This document shows, in pieces, positions 32,863-43,229 of a DNA stretch of 64,000 nucleotides (positions within the stretch are counted from its first letter, which is position 1; the number at the start of each line of letters is the position of its first letter). This DNA comes from Azolla caroliniana (lineage: Eukaryota > Polypodiophyta): the NCBI GenBank assembly GCA_043228905.1, contig JBHGNT010000003.1:17980001-18044000 (forward strand), given 5' to 3'. The notes below the pieces were generated by a model that did no database searches, was not told the DNA's origin, and was given only the letters and a program-made list of their open reading frames with translations. Position numbers and translations under genes: made by a program.

Positions 32863-34189
32863 AAAAGGGAGTTGTCGAAACCGGAGACAACACTCCTCAC
32901 CCGATCGAGCATGTCAAAGAAGTCCTTTTGAGTCATGTCGGACAAAAGGGAATGTTGATGAATGTTTTACATGTTCTGACAATCACAAAGAACCTGGTGT
33001 CAGTCTGACAGATTGTTGACCAGGGGATGTAGGTGTGGTTTACTCAACTTGGGTGCTTCATTGAGGAAGAAGGTGCTTCATTGCGCAAGGGCACTGAGAC
33101 GGGAGGATGTTCATCCTCGACACCAACAACGTAGGCACCACTTTGTTCGCAAAAGGACAGAAAGTCGAGTCAGATATCGACTTCTGGCACAAGCGGATCG
33201 GCCACGTCAATTATCAAAGGCTTTAGGACATGTAGTTGAAACAGGTCGTGTTCGTACTGTCGAAATTCAGTGGCTAGAAGGCCCAAAATTGTGAAGCCTG
33301 CCAACTCGGGAAACAACACCGAATTCCATTCCCCACCAAAAGAAACTGGAGCCATAAGAAGCTCGACTTAATACATTCAGACGTATGGGGACTGGCAGAG
33401 AACGTTAGTCTTGGCATGAGTTGATATATTGTCTCCTTCATCGACGACTACAACCGGCACACGTGGATCTATCTCATTGAGAAGAAAAGCGATGTCTTCG
33501 ATTGTTTTTGGAACCTACAAAGTCTTGTCAAATAGGAAACAGAGAGAAATATCAAGTGGATACGGTCTGATGGAAGAAAAGAATATTTTTCCGGCCAATT
33601 CAACAATTATTTGTAACAGAAAGGAATTCGGAGGGAATTCAGTTGCCGATACATGCTAGAACAAAACGACATTGCTGAGAGGAAGAATCGGTCAATTGTG
33701 GAAGTGGCATGAGCAATGCTTGAGCAGAAAAGCATGCCTAAGTTCTACTTGCTGAGGCGGTTCAGACGACCGTCTACATCCAAAATCGGATCGGGAAGAA
33801 GGTGTCAGCACAGGAGCTGTATTTCGGGCGGAAGCCGAACTTAAGACACCTTAGGATATTCAGTAGCATAGCTTATGTGCGTGTACCGGATGAGAAACGG
33901 AGGAAGTTAGATCCGATGTTGGAGAAGTGCATACTAGTCGGCTATTCACATGAGAAAAAGAGGTATAAGTGTTATAAACCCCGGACAAAGACAGTTCGAG
34001 TAAGCCGAGATGTCAAATTTGACAAGTCGGCATCATGGTACTCTTTATTGATTCCGACCTCCGACCGGACTCAAGAAGATGAGGCTAGTGAGCCCGAAAC
34101 AATCCAGGTAGAAGAGGAAGAAGAGTTTGGTACTTTAGATGAGAGTCCAATTTCATTTCTGCTGAGTGGGCCGAACGAGCGACTGAGTC
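32863..34189 (+). pseudogene. Copia-B protease end, pre-integrase and integrase
   Basis: The sequence matches Copia-C from just after its protease DFGAS core. Words seen are VTITKNLVSV-like, FWHKRIGHVNYQRL near 33185, LIHSDVWG near 33375 and SFIDDYNRHTWIY near 33435. After these come the integrase C-terminal part at 33802-34190 (ELYFGRKPNLRHLRIFSSIAYVRVPDEKRRKLDP, ILVGYSHEKKRYKCY) and an acidic linker. The DSGA part of the protease is absent at the solo LTR junction. Frameshifts are common before 33800. It is cut at 34194 by the next element. Confidence 0.83.
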
Positions 34190-34194
34190 GGAAC

Positions 34195-34720
34195 TGTCAC
34201 GACACAGTGGCATAAAATACATAGTTGGTGAGGATTGAACCTACTACCTCACTTCAACAAGATATCATGTCTAACCATTTGGATGGGAACACGTATTTGT
34301 ATATAGTAGTTTAGTACTATATATTCTAGCATATAATACATTCCAGAATATTTTAGTCTTTGGTATATTCTAGAAATATTCTATGGTGTATTCTAAATAG
34401 GTATATTCTAGAGGTATTTGTCAGGTATATTCTAGAGATATTTCTCGAGTATATTCTAGAGATATTCCATCTCAGAACTTGTATAAATACTTGTAACCTC
34501 CTTGGTTCCTTTCAAGGGATTCAACACTAGTCATTGACACATCAATCTAGTATTCTCGTTTCGCCCCATCTTGTCTCCTTGATCTTTATCTTTGTCTTCA
34601 TTCTATTTTGTTGTTCCTGAGTTTCTAGCCTCATCACTTCTAGCTCTAAGTTCACAACCCATTGTTCGTAGCGCCATCATTTGTGCTCCGTCCCTATCCA
34701 TAGTTGGTGTGTCTGTGACA
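34195..34720 (+). mobile_element. 5' LTR of the non-autonomous element
   Basis: This 526-bp LTR begins TGTCACGACACAGTGG and ends TCTGTGACA. It contains an antisense tRNA-like segment at 34231-34283, a block of TATATTCTAGA repeats at 34320-34465, a TATA box TATAAATA at 34482-34489 and the predicted RNA start AAGGGATTCAA at 34514-34524. Confidence 0.9.
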
Positions 34721-34722
34721 GT

Positions 34723-34733
34723 TTGAATCCCTT
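34723..34733 (+). promoter_or_regulatory. Putative self-priming site of the non-autonomous element
   Basis: TTGAATCCCTT, two bases after the 5' LTR, is the exact 11-base complement of AAGGGATTCAA at 34514-34524, which begins 32 nt after the start of the TATA box. The match stops at 11 bases on both sides. No tRNA-type TGGTATCAGAG site is present. Confidence 0.8.
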
Positions 34734-34959
34734 CCAACTGGAAGCATCACCCACCTTGGTCATCGCCCTTGCTTCTAGAGTTACCATCGTCATAGTCCTT
34801 GCTTCTAGAGTTACCGTCATCAACATCCTTGTCTTCGACATCATCATTTTCAGCACCTCTTCGCCCAACCTTCATCGTCATCAACACTACTTGTTATCAT
34901 TTATAGGTATCATTTTGCATCACGATTTTGGTGAGGATTGCTTTTGATTGCTCACTTTC

Positions 34960-35990
34960 CCATTTCCGGTGGGGTCACAACCACTCACTTTCCTGGTGGG
35001 GATCAGATCATTGTTCGCTTGCACTCCATTTTCATTATAGTTCAAGTCTCCCGCCACTTTCCTTTGGTGAGGACCAATTTCAATCGCTCAACTTCTAGTT
35101 TCGGTGGGGGTCACAACCGCTCACTTTCCTAGTGGGGATCACATCAGTTTCTTGCTAGCGCTGCCGTTTTTGCTGTGTTTTCGGTCAACCTCAACTATTT
35201 ACCCTCTCATAATAGAAGAAGTCGAGTCGACCGCTTCACGTGCACTGTTTTGCCTGTTCGTGTTCTAGTTCTCGGTGAGGCCCGCATGGTCGCTCATGCC
35301 CGTCGGTGTTCCAGTTCCTTGTGAGAACCGCATATGGTCGCTCACATTCCAGTTCTCGGTGAGGACATCATGGTCGCTCACTCCCATTCATGTTCGAGTT
35401 CCCCATGAGGGCAACACATGGTCGCTCATGGTCGTTCGTGTTCGAGTTCCCGGTGAGGGCTACATGGTCACTCACGCCCGTTCGTGTTCGAGTTCCTGGT
35501 GAGGGCCGCATGGTCGTTCACTCCCATTCGTGTTCGAGTTCCTGGTAAGGGCCGCACATGGTTGCTCATGCTCGTTCGTGTTTGAGTTCATTGTGAGGGC
35601 CACATGGTCACTCACTCTCGTTTGTGTTCTAGTTCCCGGTGAGGGCCGCACATGGTCGCTCACTCCTGTTCGTGTTCCAATTCCCGGTGACAACCACATG
35701 GTTGCTCACTCTATTCGTGTTCCAGTTCCAGGAGAGGGCCGAACATGGTTGCTCACTTTATTCCTTTTCTAGTTCTTGGTGAGGACTGCATGGTTGCTTA
35801 CGCCCGTTCGTGTTCCCGATGAGAACTGCACATGGTCGCTCATGTCTGTTCGTGCTCCAGTTCTTGGTGAGGATCGCATGGTCACTCACGCTTGTTCGTG
35901 TTCCCGATGAGGACCGCACATGGTCGCTCACGGCCATCGGTGTTCCCGTCTCTGGTGAGGACCGCACATGGGCACTCATGTCTGTTGGTG
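34960..35990 (+). repeat. Minisatellite of about 46 bp units inside the non-autonomous element
   Basis: About 15 or more tandem variants of a unit built from TTCGTGTTCGAGTTCC, GGTGAGGGCC and GCACATGGTCGCTCAC run from about 35235 to 35990. Looser versions (GGTGGGGATCA, CACTTTCC) occur from 34960. Open frames on both strands through it, such as those at 35472-35979, are produced by the repeat period and are not genes. Confidence 0.87.
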
Positions 35991-36052
35991 CTCCAATTCC
36001 TGCTCACCCCTACACGACGCTTCCAAAAAGGTAGTCGTAAAGGGGAGGATAA

Positions 36053-37051
36053 TGTCATGACACAGTGGCATAAAATACTTAGTTTGTAAGGATTGAACCT
36101 ACTACCTCACTTCAACAAGAAATCATGTCGAACCATTTGGATGTGAGCTTGTATTTGTATATAATAGTTTAGTACTATATATTCTAGCATATAGTACATT
36201 CCAGAATATTCTAGAAATATTCTATGGTGTATTCTAAGTAAGTATATTCTAGAGATATTTGTCGGGTATATTCTAGAGATATTTCATTTCAGAACTTGTA
36301 TAAATACTTGTAACCTCCTTGGTTCCTTTCAAGGTATTCAGCATCAATCATTGACACATCAATCTAGTATTCTCGTTTCCCCCCATCTTGTCTCCTTGAT
36401 CTTTATCATTGTCTTCATTCTCTTGTGTCATTTCTAGTGTCTTAAGTTCATCGTCTCGTCGCTCCCAACTTCCTGAGTTTCTAGCCTCATTGCATCTAGT
36501 TCCACGTTCGTAGCCTTATCAATTGTAGCCTGTCACTCATAGCCCCATCATCCATACTTCGTCCGAGTCCGCGGTTGGTGTTACGGGCATGACCATTTAA
36601 TATCCCGTGGTGAGAATTTACCGTAGTATTCTATACACATGGATAAGTGTGAGGGTTAAACGAGAGTGTAAAGAAGGGGAGGATTACTTTTAATCCTCAG
36701 GATTGAGACAACCCATTAGGTCAAGTGTGAACTTGCCTGGGGGCCTTGGGTATCGCTATAAATAAGAGGCCTAGCTACCTTCATTTGATCATCTTTTGAC
36801 TACATCGAGACTCTGCTCTTGTGGTGGGTCAACTCTTGTAGCGAGTGCGCCAGCACTAGGTACGACTCGACGCCACGACGGTGGTATGGGACGCCGATCG
36901 AGGCTCGAGTCCGTCTCAATCCCTTCGCTCGGGGGTGGTCGGGTGGATCGACACCCTTCTTTCTCTTTCTCCTTTCTATCTATCATTTGTTTATCCTTAT
37001 CTTAAGCTTACTTTAGTACTTAGATCTCTAATAGTTGGTGTGTCTGTGATA
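36053..37051 (+). mobile_element. 3' LTR of the non-autonomous element (interrupted)
   Basis: 36053-36578 matches 34195-34712 and begins TGTCATGACACAGTGG, with a tRNA-like segment at 36089-36143 and TATAAATA near 36299. The last 13 bp of the LTR (TGTGTCTGTGATA, 37039-37051) lie beyond the solo LTR insertion and its second GTTGG copy. Confidence 0.9.
36579..37033 (+). mobile_element. Solo LTR (455 bp) inside the 3' LTR
   Basis: It starts TGTTACGGGCATG and ends CTCTAATA, with GTTGG on both sides (36574-36578 and 37034-37038), a perfect 5-bp duplication. A TATA box TATAAATA lies at 36757-36764, followed by a GC-rich leader and a CTTTCT-rich end. It is the third nesting level at this locus. Confidence 0.87.
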
Positions 37052-37056
37052 GGAAC

Positions 37057-38000
37057 AACTAGTCATATGAAGAGTTGTCGAGTAGTGGAGACTCGGCTGT
37101 GTTGTCCCCGCGCAAGGAACCAAGGAGACGGTTCACACGCAAAGAGAAGGGAAAGAAGACGATGTTGGAATAAGACATCGATAGAGATGAGTCAGAGCTG
37201 AGCAAATCCGACTCCGGAAGGAATGAAGATGAACCTCCGGAGAAGAAGTCCAAATCGGCCAAGAGGGCCCTTAAATTGGTTAACGAGAGGTTACGCCGAT
37301 CTACCCTCCAGAAGAATCTTGTCAACCGGTACAGGTATAATGAGTACATGTCGCATCATTAGGCATGCATGACGAAAGTGGTGGAAGTGCATGAACCGGA
37401 GAGCTACGTAGAAGTGGCAAAGGATGCATATTGGCATGCCGCTATGAAGGAAGAGATGCGGCACTCGATGCCAATGACACATGGGACTAGGTTGACCCTC
37501 CCCGACATTGCAAACCAATCGGCAGCAAGTGGATATTCAAGGTGAAATACAATGCCAACGGTTCGGTCAACCGGTACAAGCCCCGGTTAGTGGTCAACGC
37601 AGACCCACGAAATCGACTACGATGAGACCTTCGCTCCAGTAGCTAGGGTTTACGGCCTCGAAGTTTGACTCTTCGTTGTTCATTTGAAAAGGTCTGGAAG
37701 GTCCAGTATACATCTTGCTATATGTGGATGATCTAGTCATCACCAGACTCAGACTCGTTGAAATCAGGCGAGTGAAGTTCCAACTGTTGGACACATTCAA
37801 AATGAAGGACCTGGGGGACCTTCATTACTTCATTGGGATCGAAGTGATTCATACCCTTGATGGCATATTGCTATCTCAGAGACACTATGTGTTGAATATG
37901 TTGTACAAGTTTGGCATGACGGATTGCCGATCGGTTTCCACACCCTTGGACCGGAACATGAAGCTTCGTCCCGACTCCGGATCGGCCTGCAACGAGAAAC
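37057..38000 (+). pseudogene. Copia-B reverse transcriptase (RVT_2)
   Basis: After the GGAAC duplication, Copia-B resumes with an acidic linker, EPESYVEVAKDAYWHAAMKEEM near 37395, EIDYDETFAPVARV near 37610, MLYVDDLVI at 37715, and LLDTFKMKDLGDLHYFIGIEV to CRSVSTPLDRNMKLRPDSG near 37975. Part of the RT between the ETFAPVA and YVDD words is deleted, because the gap is too short. Stops are present. Confidence 0.87.
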
Positions 38001-38620
38001 GGTTCCGATAAATTGTCGGAAGCCTCATCTATCTTACTATCACCCGACCCGACATCAACTATCTGGTCGGGATGATAAGTCAATTTATGCAGAAGCCGAC
38101 CGTGGAGCACCTATAGTGCGCGCACCGAATACTCAGGTATGTTAGCGGCAGTAAGGACTGGGGACTATTATATCGACATGCTATAACTGAAAATCTAGTC
38201 AGTTATACAGATGCTGATTGGGCTGGTGATGCGTCAGATCGTCGGTCCACTTCCGGTCATATGTTTTCTCTAGGTAGCGCGGTTATTGCGTGGAGCAACA
38301 AAAAGCACTTGGTAGTGGCTCTATCAAGCACTAAGGCTAAGTATCGGGGTGCTACCGTCGCCACCTGTGAAGCCACTTGGCTTCGGCGATTGCTGCAAGA
38401 CCTCTGGATCGAAGTACTAACTCCGATCCTAATCTACTACGACAACATGAGTAGCATGCAGCTTGCGAAGAACCCTATCTTCCATGCTCACATAAAGCAT
38501 ATCGAAGTGCATAATCACTTTGTGCATGAGCGAGTCCTGAGCGGTGAAGTCGAACTCCGGTATGTTTGAATGGATTGACAAGTTGCCGATATATTCACCA
38601 AGCCACTCGGATCGGACAAG
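38001..38620 (+). pseudogene. Copia-B RNase H
   Basis: Motifs are VGSLIYLTITRPDINYLVGMISQFMQKPT, SYTDADWAGDASDRRSTSGHMFSLG near 38195, ISWSNKKH-like WSNKKHLVVALSSTKAKY, and HAHIKHIEVHNHFVHERVLSGEVELRYV to VADIFTKPLGSDK near 38600. Few stops occur here, and the catalytic D-E-D-type residues of RNase H appear present. Confidence 0.88.
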
Positions 38621-39290
38621 TTGCAACAATTTTCGGCGATGCTTCAGCTACAACATCTCGACGTGCCGCACTTGAGGGGGAGAACCGGTACTGGTATGGG
38701 GAGAGCCGAAACAGAAATTGGAAAGACAGGTAAAGGCACCGGAGAGCAGGACGAAATGACCGAAACAGGGGGAGACAAGAAGAAAAAGGGAGCCAAGTTG
38801 GCTGAAGAAGTCAGCACATTCGAAAAAATCAGAATGAGAGGCGACGGTAGCAGAATCAAGAAGGATAGAGCTGACCGAAAGAAGAAGGCCAAGACTTGGA
38901 CGTGGTCTGATGTTGTGAAGGGCTTGAAGACCGAAGAAGAGTTGGAGAAAGCCAACTTGGAGAAGAGCGGGAATGAATCAGAGGCAACCGATTTGATTCA
39001 ATAGTTTGATTCAGAGGAGCTGGATCAATTGAAGGCCAAGCAGACAAGAAGGCAGTGGAAGTCGACACCGATGGGTTGAGAAGTGTCGAAGTCACAACAA
39101 CGAAGGAGTTGAGATGGGCCTGTTGAGTAGACAAGCCGACCGAGAAGGTCGAGGAGCACGGAACTGGACGAGTCATGGAAAGCGGGACCGGATGGGTTGA
39201 AGAGTGCGAGCAAGGCGGGTAGACACCAGGAGGAGCCGGAGGGAAGGACCGACAAACACTGACACCATGATCCGACCTCAAGTTGAGCTT
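38621..39290 (+). pseudogene. Copia-B charged open frame after RNase H
   Basis: Between RNase H and the 3' LTR there is about 650 bp. 38621-39004 is open for 127 codons and very rich in Lys, Glu, Arg, Thr and Gly (KKKKGAKLAEEVSTFEKIRMRGDG, TEEELEKANLEKSGNE). After a TAG the same style continues (FDSEELDQLKAKQTRRQW). This is the position where some Copia families carry an extra or env-like ORF. I see no membrane segment or known domain, and it could be repeat-derived. Confidence 0.5.
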
Positions 39291-39299
39291 GAGGGGGAG

Positions 39300-39691
39300 T
39301 GTTGAGCGGACAAGTTGAACTAGATCCGGATTGGCTGAGTAAGCCAGAGCCAGATCAGTATCCGGAACAAAAGAGTCGGATCAGAGTGCAAACCAGAACG
39401 CCGTTGGGGGTCTACACTCCTAGACTACTAGGTAGTTATCCTAGGAGTTAGTGTCAGCAGCTCGGTACGAGCATTGAAGTACTAGGTACTTTCGTTAGTC
39501 CTTTCAAGGACTTGTATAAAAGTTCTCTCGGAGCACATTTTATGTACAAAGTGTTATTTTGAAATTAAGTTTTACTGTTCTGCTCTAACTCTCTCTCTCT
39601 CCCTCCCTGTGTGTGTGTGTGTGTGTTTTGTGAAGCTTCCATTAAACCTACCGTTATATGTTGATATCCGGTGAAGTCGGTTACGTCTACA
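39300..39691 (+). mobile_element. Copia-B 3' LTR
   Basis: A polypurine tract GAGGGGGAG (39291-39299) precedes TGTTGAGCGGACAAG. TATAAAAG lies near 39513, and the leader has CT and (TG)n runs at 39589-39627. The right border (ending GTCTACA at 39691) is tentative. The start is like the Copia-C LTR (TGTTGAGTGACAAGC) at 51334. Confidence 0.78.
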
Positions 39692-40384
39692 AGCTTCTGC
39701 ATGTAATTCTTTTTAGGCATATAACATCCCAGAAGGATGCATTTGCTTTTCCAAACAAGAGATTGTGGGTTGCTCCATCGAAAGTGTCCCTCTTTGTCAT
39801 GGAACAAAGTCACTTGTAGCATGACAACCTTATATGAAGGCAAGGTTATTCATTGAGAAGCCTTAGTAGGCCATATAAACAATTATGATTGAGGCGTGTT
39901 TTGCATAGATGATCTAATTTCATGTACTTACCTCATTGCGATTTTTTACCTAGATGAAGGCAAAGAAGAGTTGTTGATTGAATGATTGCTTGAAATACCG
40001 CCATTGATGCATATATACGTGAGAAAATTTGAGAATTGATTAGATAAGTATATAGGGTTACAATTACAAAGATGTATATTTGAAAACAAACTTTCTATGA
40101 CATATGAGAGTAGCTCATAATGGTAGGCCACCCATGTATTCACACCTTATAGCTTAGATGGGATCTAGACTAGTCAACTACAGATTAGTGGGACAGATAA
40201 TAGTCTTAACTACTTTGTGTGTGTGTGATATATATATAGATAGATTATATTATCGTCTTTGGAGGTCAAATAGGACCCTTGAGACAAAAAATATTACATT
40301 TCCCATGATACATGTGAAAGTGAGTTGCGACTCTCGATGTTCAAAACCAATGAATGCTGCAATCAAGAGTGCATATTGTGGTTG
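39692..40384. other. Unassigned stretch plus LINE-B1 3' flank
   Basis: AT-rich sequence with a (TATA)n/(TG)n patch near 40218-40245. It may include the 3' untranslated end of LINE-B1, but no hairpin-type LINE tail was recognised. Confidence 0.45.
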
Positions 40385-41850
40385 TTAGAGAAATTTGAGC
40401 AAGGATTGGGCTTGATCGAAGATGTGTGGAAAGCATGGTAAAATATGATCAAAGACAGAGCATTCTATCAATATGTGATACTCAAACTCTCGAACTTGTT
40501 TAGGGGCAAAGTGTGCATAGTCAACCACTCTCATCACTTGTTCCCAAACGCCTCGTCTCACATTGCAATGCATGTGAGCTAAGTTGCATGGAAGCAATGG
40601 TTCGAATGGAAGCCAATGGAATGGGCTCTACCATGTATCGATGTGTACGTTTTCCCCTTTCCGCGAAGAATATGGTTTTGTAGTTGGGTGCAACATGTGT
40701 AGTATAATGTGTGATGCGTGAGCCTCCACGTTTTCCCATGTCATGATACATTGGCATTGCAAAAAGGCCTCATTTATAGAGGAATCTAGTGATGCCTCAT
40801 GAGGCAAATGTGTTGCATCCCATCTACCAAACCACTTTTTCATGTCTTGTATCCAACCGGAACGCAAAATTTTGCTTTTATGCGTCTTCTGGATCTTTTA
40901 TGCGATTCTATGAAGTCGATGTGAGGGACTTTTTTGAACCTTAAGCATGTATTCAAGAACCCTTTCCATGGACATGATCTCAATGGGAAGTGATCACGTC
41001 TCAAGGAGGAGGAGGATGTATGGTGTTTTTTTCTTAACTTGTGGAAACTTTGTAAGAAAATGTTTTTGGATATTTTCAAACTCTTTCCAAGTAGATTTAG
41101 GGATGCTACCACCACATAGAGGACCGGTGTCACCAAAGTGTCAAAAATGTATTTCTTGAGAACCCAACACTTAATATCTCAATGATTACATGTGTTCTTA
41201 AATGCATAATATGCTCGTTTTCCCGCCTCTAAGCGGCATGTAGCACATTCATTCCATCTATGATTTGAAGGAACTTCAAGGCCAATATATTTGAAGCTTT
41301 CCACACATTCAAGTGGCTCATATTGTACATAATGCGTAGGTTATCTCTTTTTTGTCTCTTCACAAGGACAATCTTTGTTTTAGAGCTATTAACACTTAAT
41401 ATCGTATGCGTGCACTTTTTTCCCAGTGCATGCATAAGCTTTTGCGCATCTCCTAAAGTATTTGCAAAAAGCACTACATCATCCGCATATAGCAAAAGCA
41501 TAATGACAACATTCCCAATTGAAACTTCTTCAACACCTTCTTCCTTTACAAACTTGACCACCATTTCTTCCAATTCATCAATGCATAGACCAAATAGAGT
41601 TGGTGAGATTGGGCATCCTTGCTTAAAACCTATAGTGCTATTGAAAAAATCTAAAACTTTATCCCTCATACACACAAAACATATAACCTTCTGATATATT
41701 CAGGAGATTGCAAGCATATATTCACTTGGCATCTTGAGTTCTTGCATTCGCCTCCAAAGATGCTCACGAGGTACCATATCATAAGCTTTCAAAAAGTCTA
41801 TGAAGCAACAATATAAACCTTTAACTCCACGCCAACTTTCCTCTATTAGA
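40385..41850 (-). mobile_element. LINE-B1: 5'-truncated non-LTR retrotransposon
   Basis: Minus-strand order from 41850: FIDFLKAYDMVPREHLW (first RT Asp), FKQGCPISPTLFGLCIDELEEMV and [14 protein letters not shown] in the frame 41675-41229, then TPVLYVVVASLNLLGKSLK-type sequence at 41136-40840, WFGRWDATHLPHEASLDSS near 40830, and a CNVRRGVWEQ..HILIEC zinc-like region ending near 40385. Frameshifts separate the blocks. The 5' border is a (CT)n run on the coding strand (41847-41869). It is related to but distinct from LINE-A. Confidence 0.85.
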
Positions 41851-41869
41851 GAGAGAGAGAGAGAGAGAG
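41847..41869. repeat. (GA)n microsatellite at the LINE-B1 5' border
   Basis: A pure GA run on the plus strand, which is CT on the LINE-B1 coding strand. It directly precedes the LINE fragment. Confidence 0.85.
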
Positions 41870-42601
41870 GATTATATTCTTTGTTTGGGTTGAGTCACAT
41901 TAAATGTGCAAAGCAGTTGATAATAGTAGGATATTCCTTTTTTGTCAACTGACTTGTCATTTAATATGACCAAGCTCCCTAGATACAAGCTAGTGCTAGA
42001 CAATACTTACCTTAAATTCAATGATACATACTTCAAGACTAAGTAAATCTTAACTTGCCCACATAATATTCTTCTAGTCGACCTGACTAGTTAAACTTAT
42101 TACTCTACTTCCCTTTTTCCTAAATCCATTCTATCCTACATCGACACCTTATCGATCCATATGGTCGGATTGCACAATAGCTACTCCTCATTTGGGGAGC
42201 TATTACAAAATGTGCATTCTAAGAATACATATGGGGATAAATTGACAGCTTGGGGTTGATCATTGATTATATCTAACAATGTGTGTGTGTGCGTGCGCAT
42301 CTGTGTATTATATGTCAAGCCCATATATTATCACATATTAATGAAGTGTCCATTACAACCATCATGCAAGTATTCTCATTGTTGTTGCCTTGGAAGATAG
42401 CATAGTTGAGGTTTTCCTACCATGCACATTGCATAGTGTGAAAGGCCATAAATGTATTTCCCACAAATAGTACAATGTATATAGGACAAAAAGTGATGCA
42501 ACTTTGAATGTATTTGGTATGTAATATTCAGAAAAGTTGGTATGGGCTTAAGCTATCTTCTCGAAAGTGGTTTATGAGGTCACAAAATTATAATTGGAGC
42601 T
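41870..42601. other. Unassigned AT-rich spacer
   Basis: No coding or repeat family recognised. A (GT)n patch lies near 42280-42300. Confidence 0.5.
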
Positions 42602-42890
42602 ATGAAGACACTTATCTATAACAAAGAAATTTCTAGTGGCACGTATATGATTTTGATACTCTATGTAGATGACATGCTCATTGGTTGTAAAAACAAGGAT
42701 GAGTTGTCCATGCTAAAGAAAAATCTACGTCGAACATTTGACATGAAAAATTGGGAAATGCAAAACACATTCTTGGCATCTATATTACTCGCGGTAGGAG
42801 TAATGAATGTATTTATTTGTCTCAATCTTATCATGTATCCAAAATACTCATATGGAGAGTGAAAGACCTTTGAGTGCATCATTATCTATG
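42602..42890 (+). pseudogene. Copia reverse transcriptase scrap
   Basis: The frame gives SGTYMILILYVDDMLIGCKNKDELSMLKKNLRRTFDMK, the RVT_2 active-site region (YVDD). After a frameshift at about 42780 come LGIYITRGRSNECIYLSQSYHVSKIL. No flanking LTR was found. The YVDDMLI context differs from Copia-A and Copia-B, so it comes from another family. Confidence 0.83.
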
Positions 42891-43229
42891 CTTGTAAAAC
42901 TAATCAAGAATGTACACCCCAAATCTAACGATGAAACGGAATTCCCGAGCGAAATTTCCTATCAATTTGATGTTGATAGTAGGGATTGGCAACAACTTGG
43001 TTCAAACTTAAATTGATCTACTAAACCAGTTTGACGGTTTAATGGCTTGGCTAAGGCTTGAGCTTGCTTAAATGGTTTGAGTTTAGTTCAACTCGGCTTG
43101 AGCCCTGCCAAACCGGTTAAGCAGGCTAGTTCACTTTAACTTTTTACTAGTGTTAATTTAATAATTAGGTCATTTTTACTAAAAGTTAGAAGCCGAGAGT
43201 TGAATGTGGAGTGTTGACACAAACATAAG

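Larger units (their letters stand above)
34195..37051 (+). mobile_element. Non-autonomous LTR element (LARD-like) inserted in Copia-B
   Basis: 5' LTR 34195-34720 and 3' LTR 36053-37051 (the latter interrupted by a 455-bp solo LTR) enclose only 1.33 kb, with no gag or pol motif. GGAAC flanks both sides (34190-34194 and 37052-37056), a perfect 5-bp target duplication. The polypurine tract AAAGGGGAGGATAA is at 36039-36052, very like that of Gypsy-1. The interior is mostly a minisatellite. It must have moved with proteins from another element, probably a Gypsy relative given the shared end, polypurine tract and priming layout. Confidence 0.9.

Noticed and set aside
35275-36089. Frames of 65-80 codons on both strands in a repeated style
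   Set aside because: Products of the ~46-bp minisatellite, with no start context or conserved domain.
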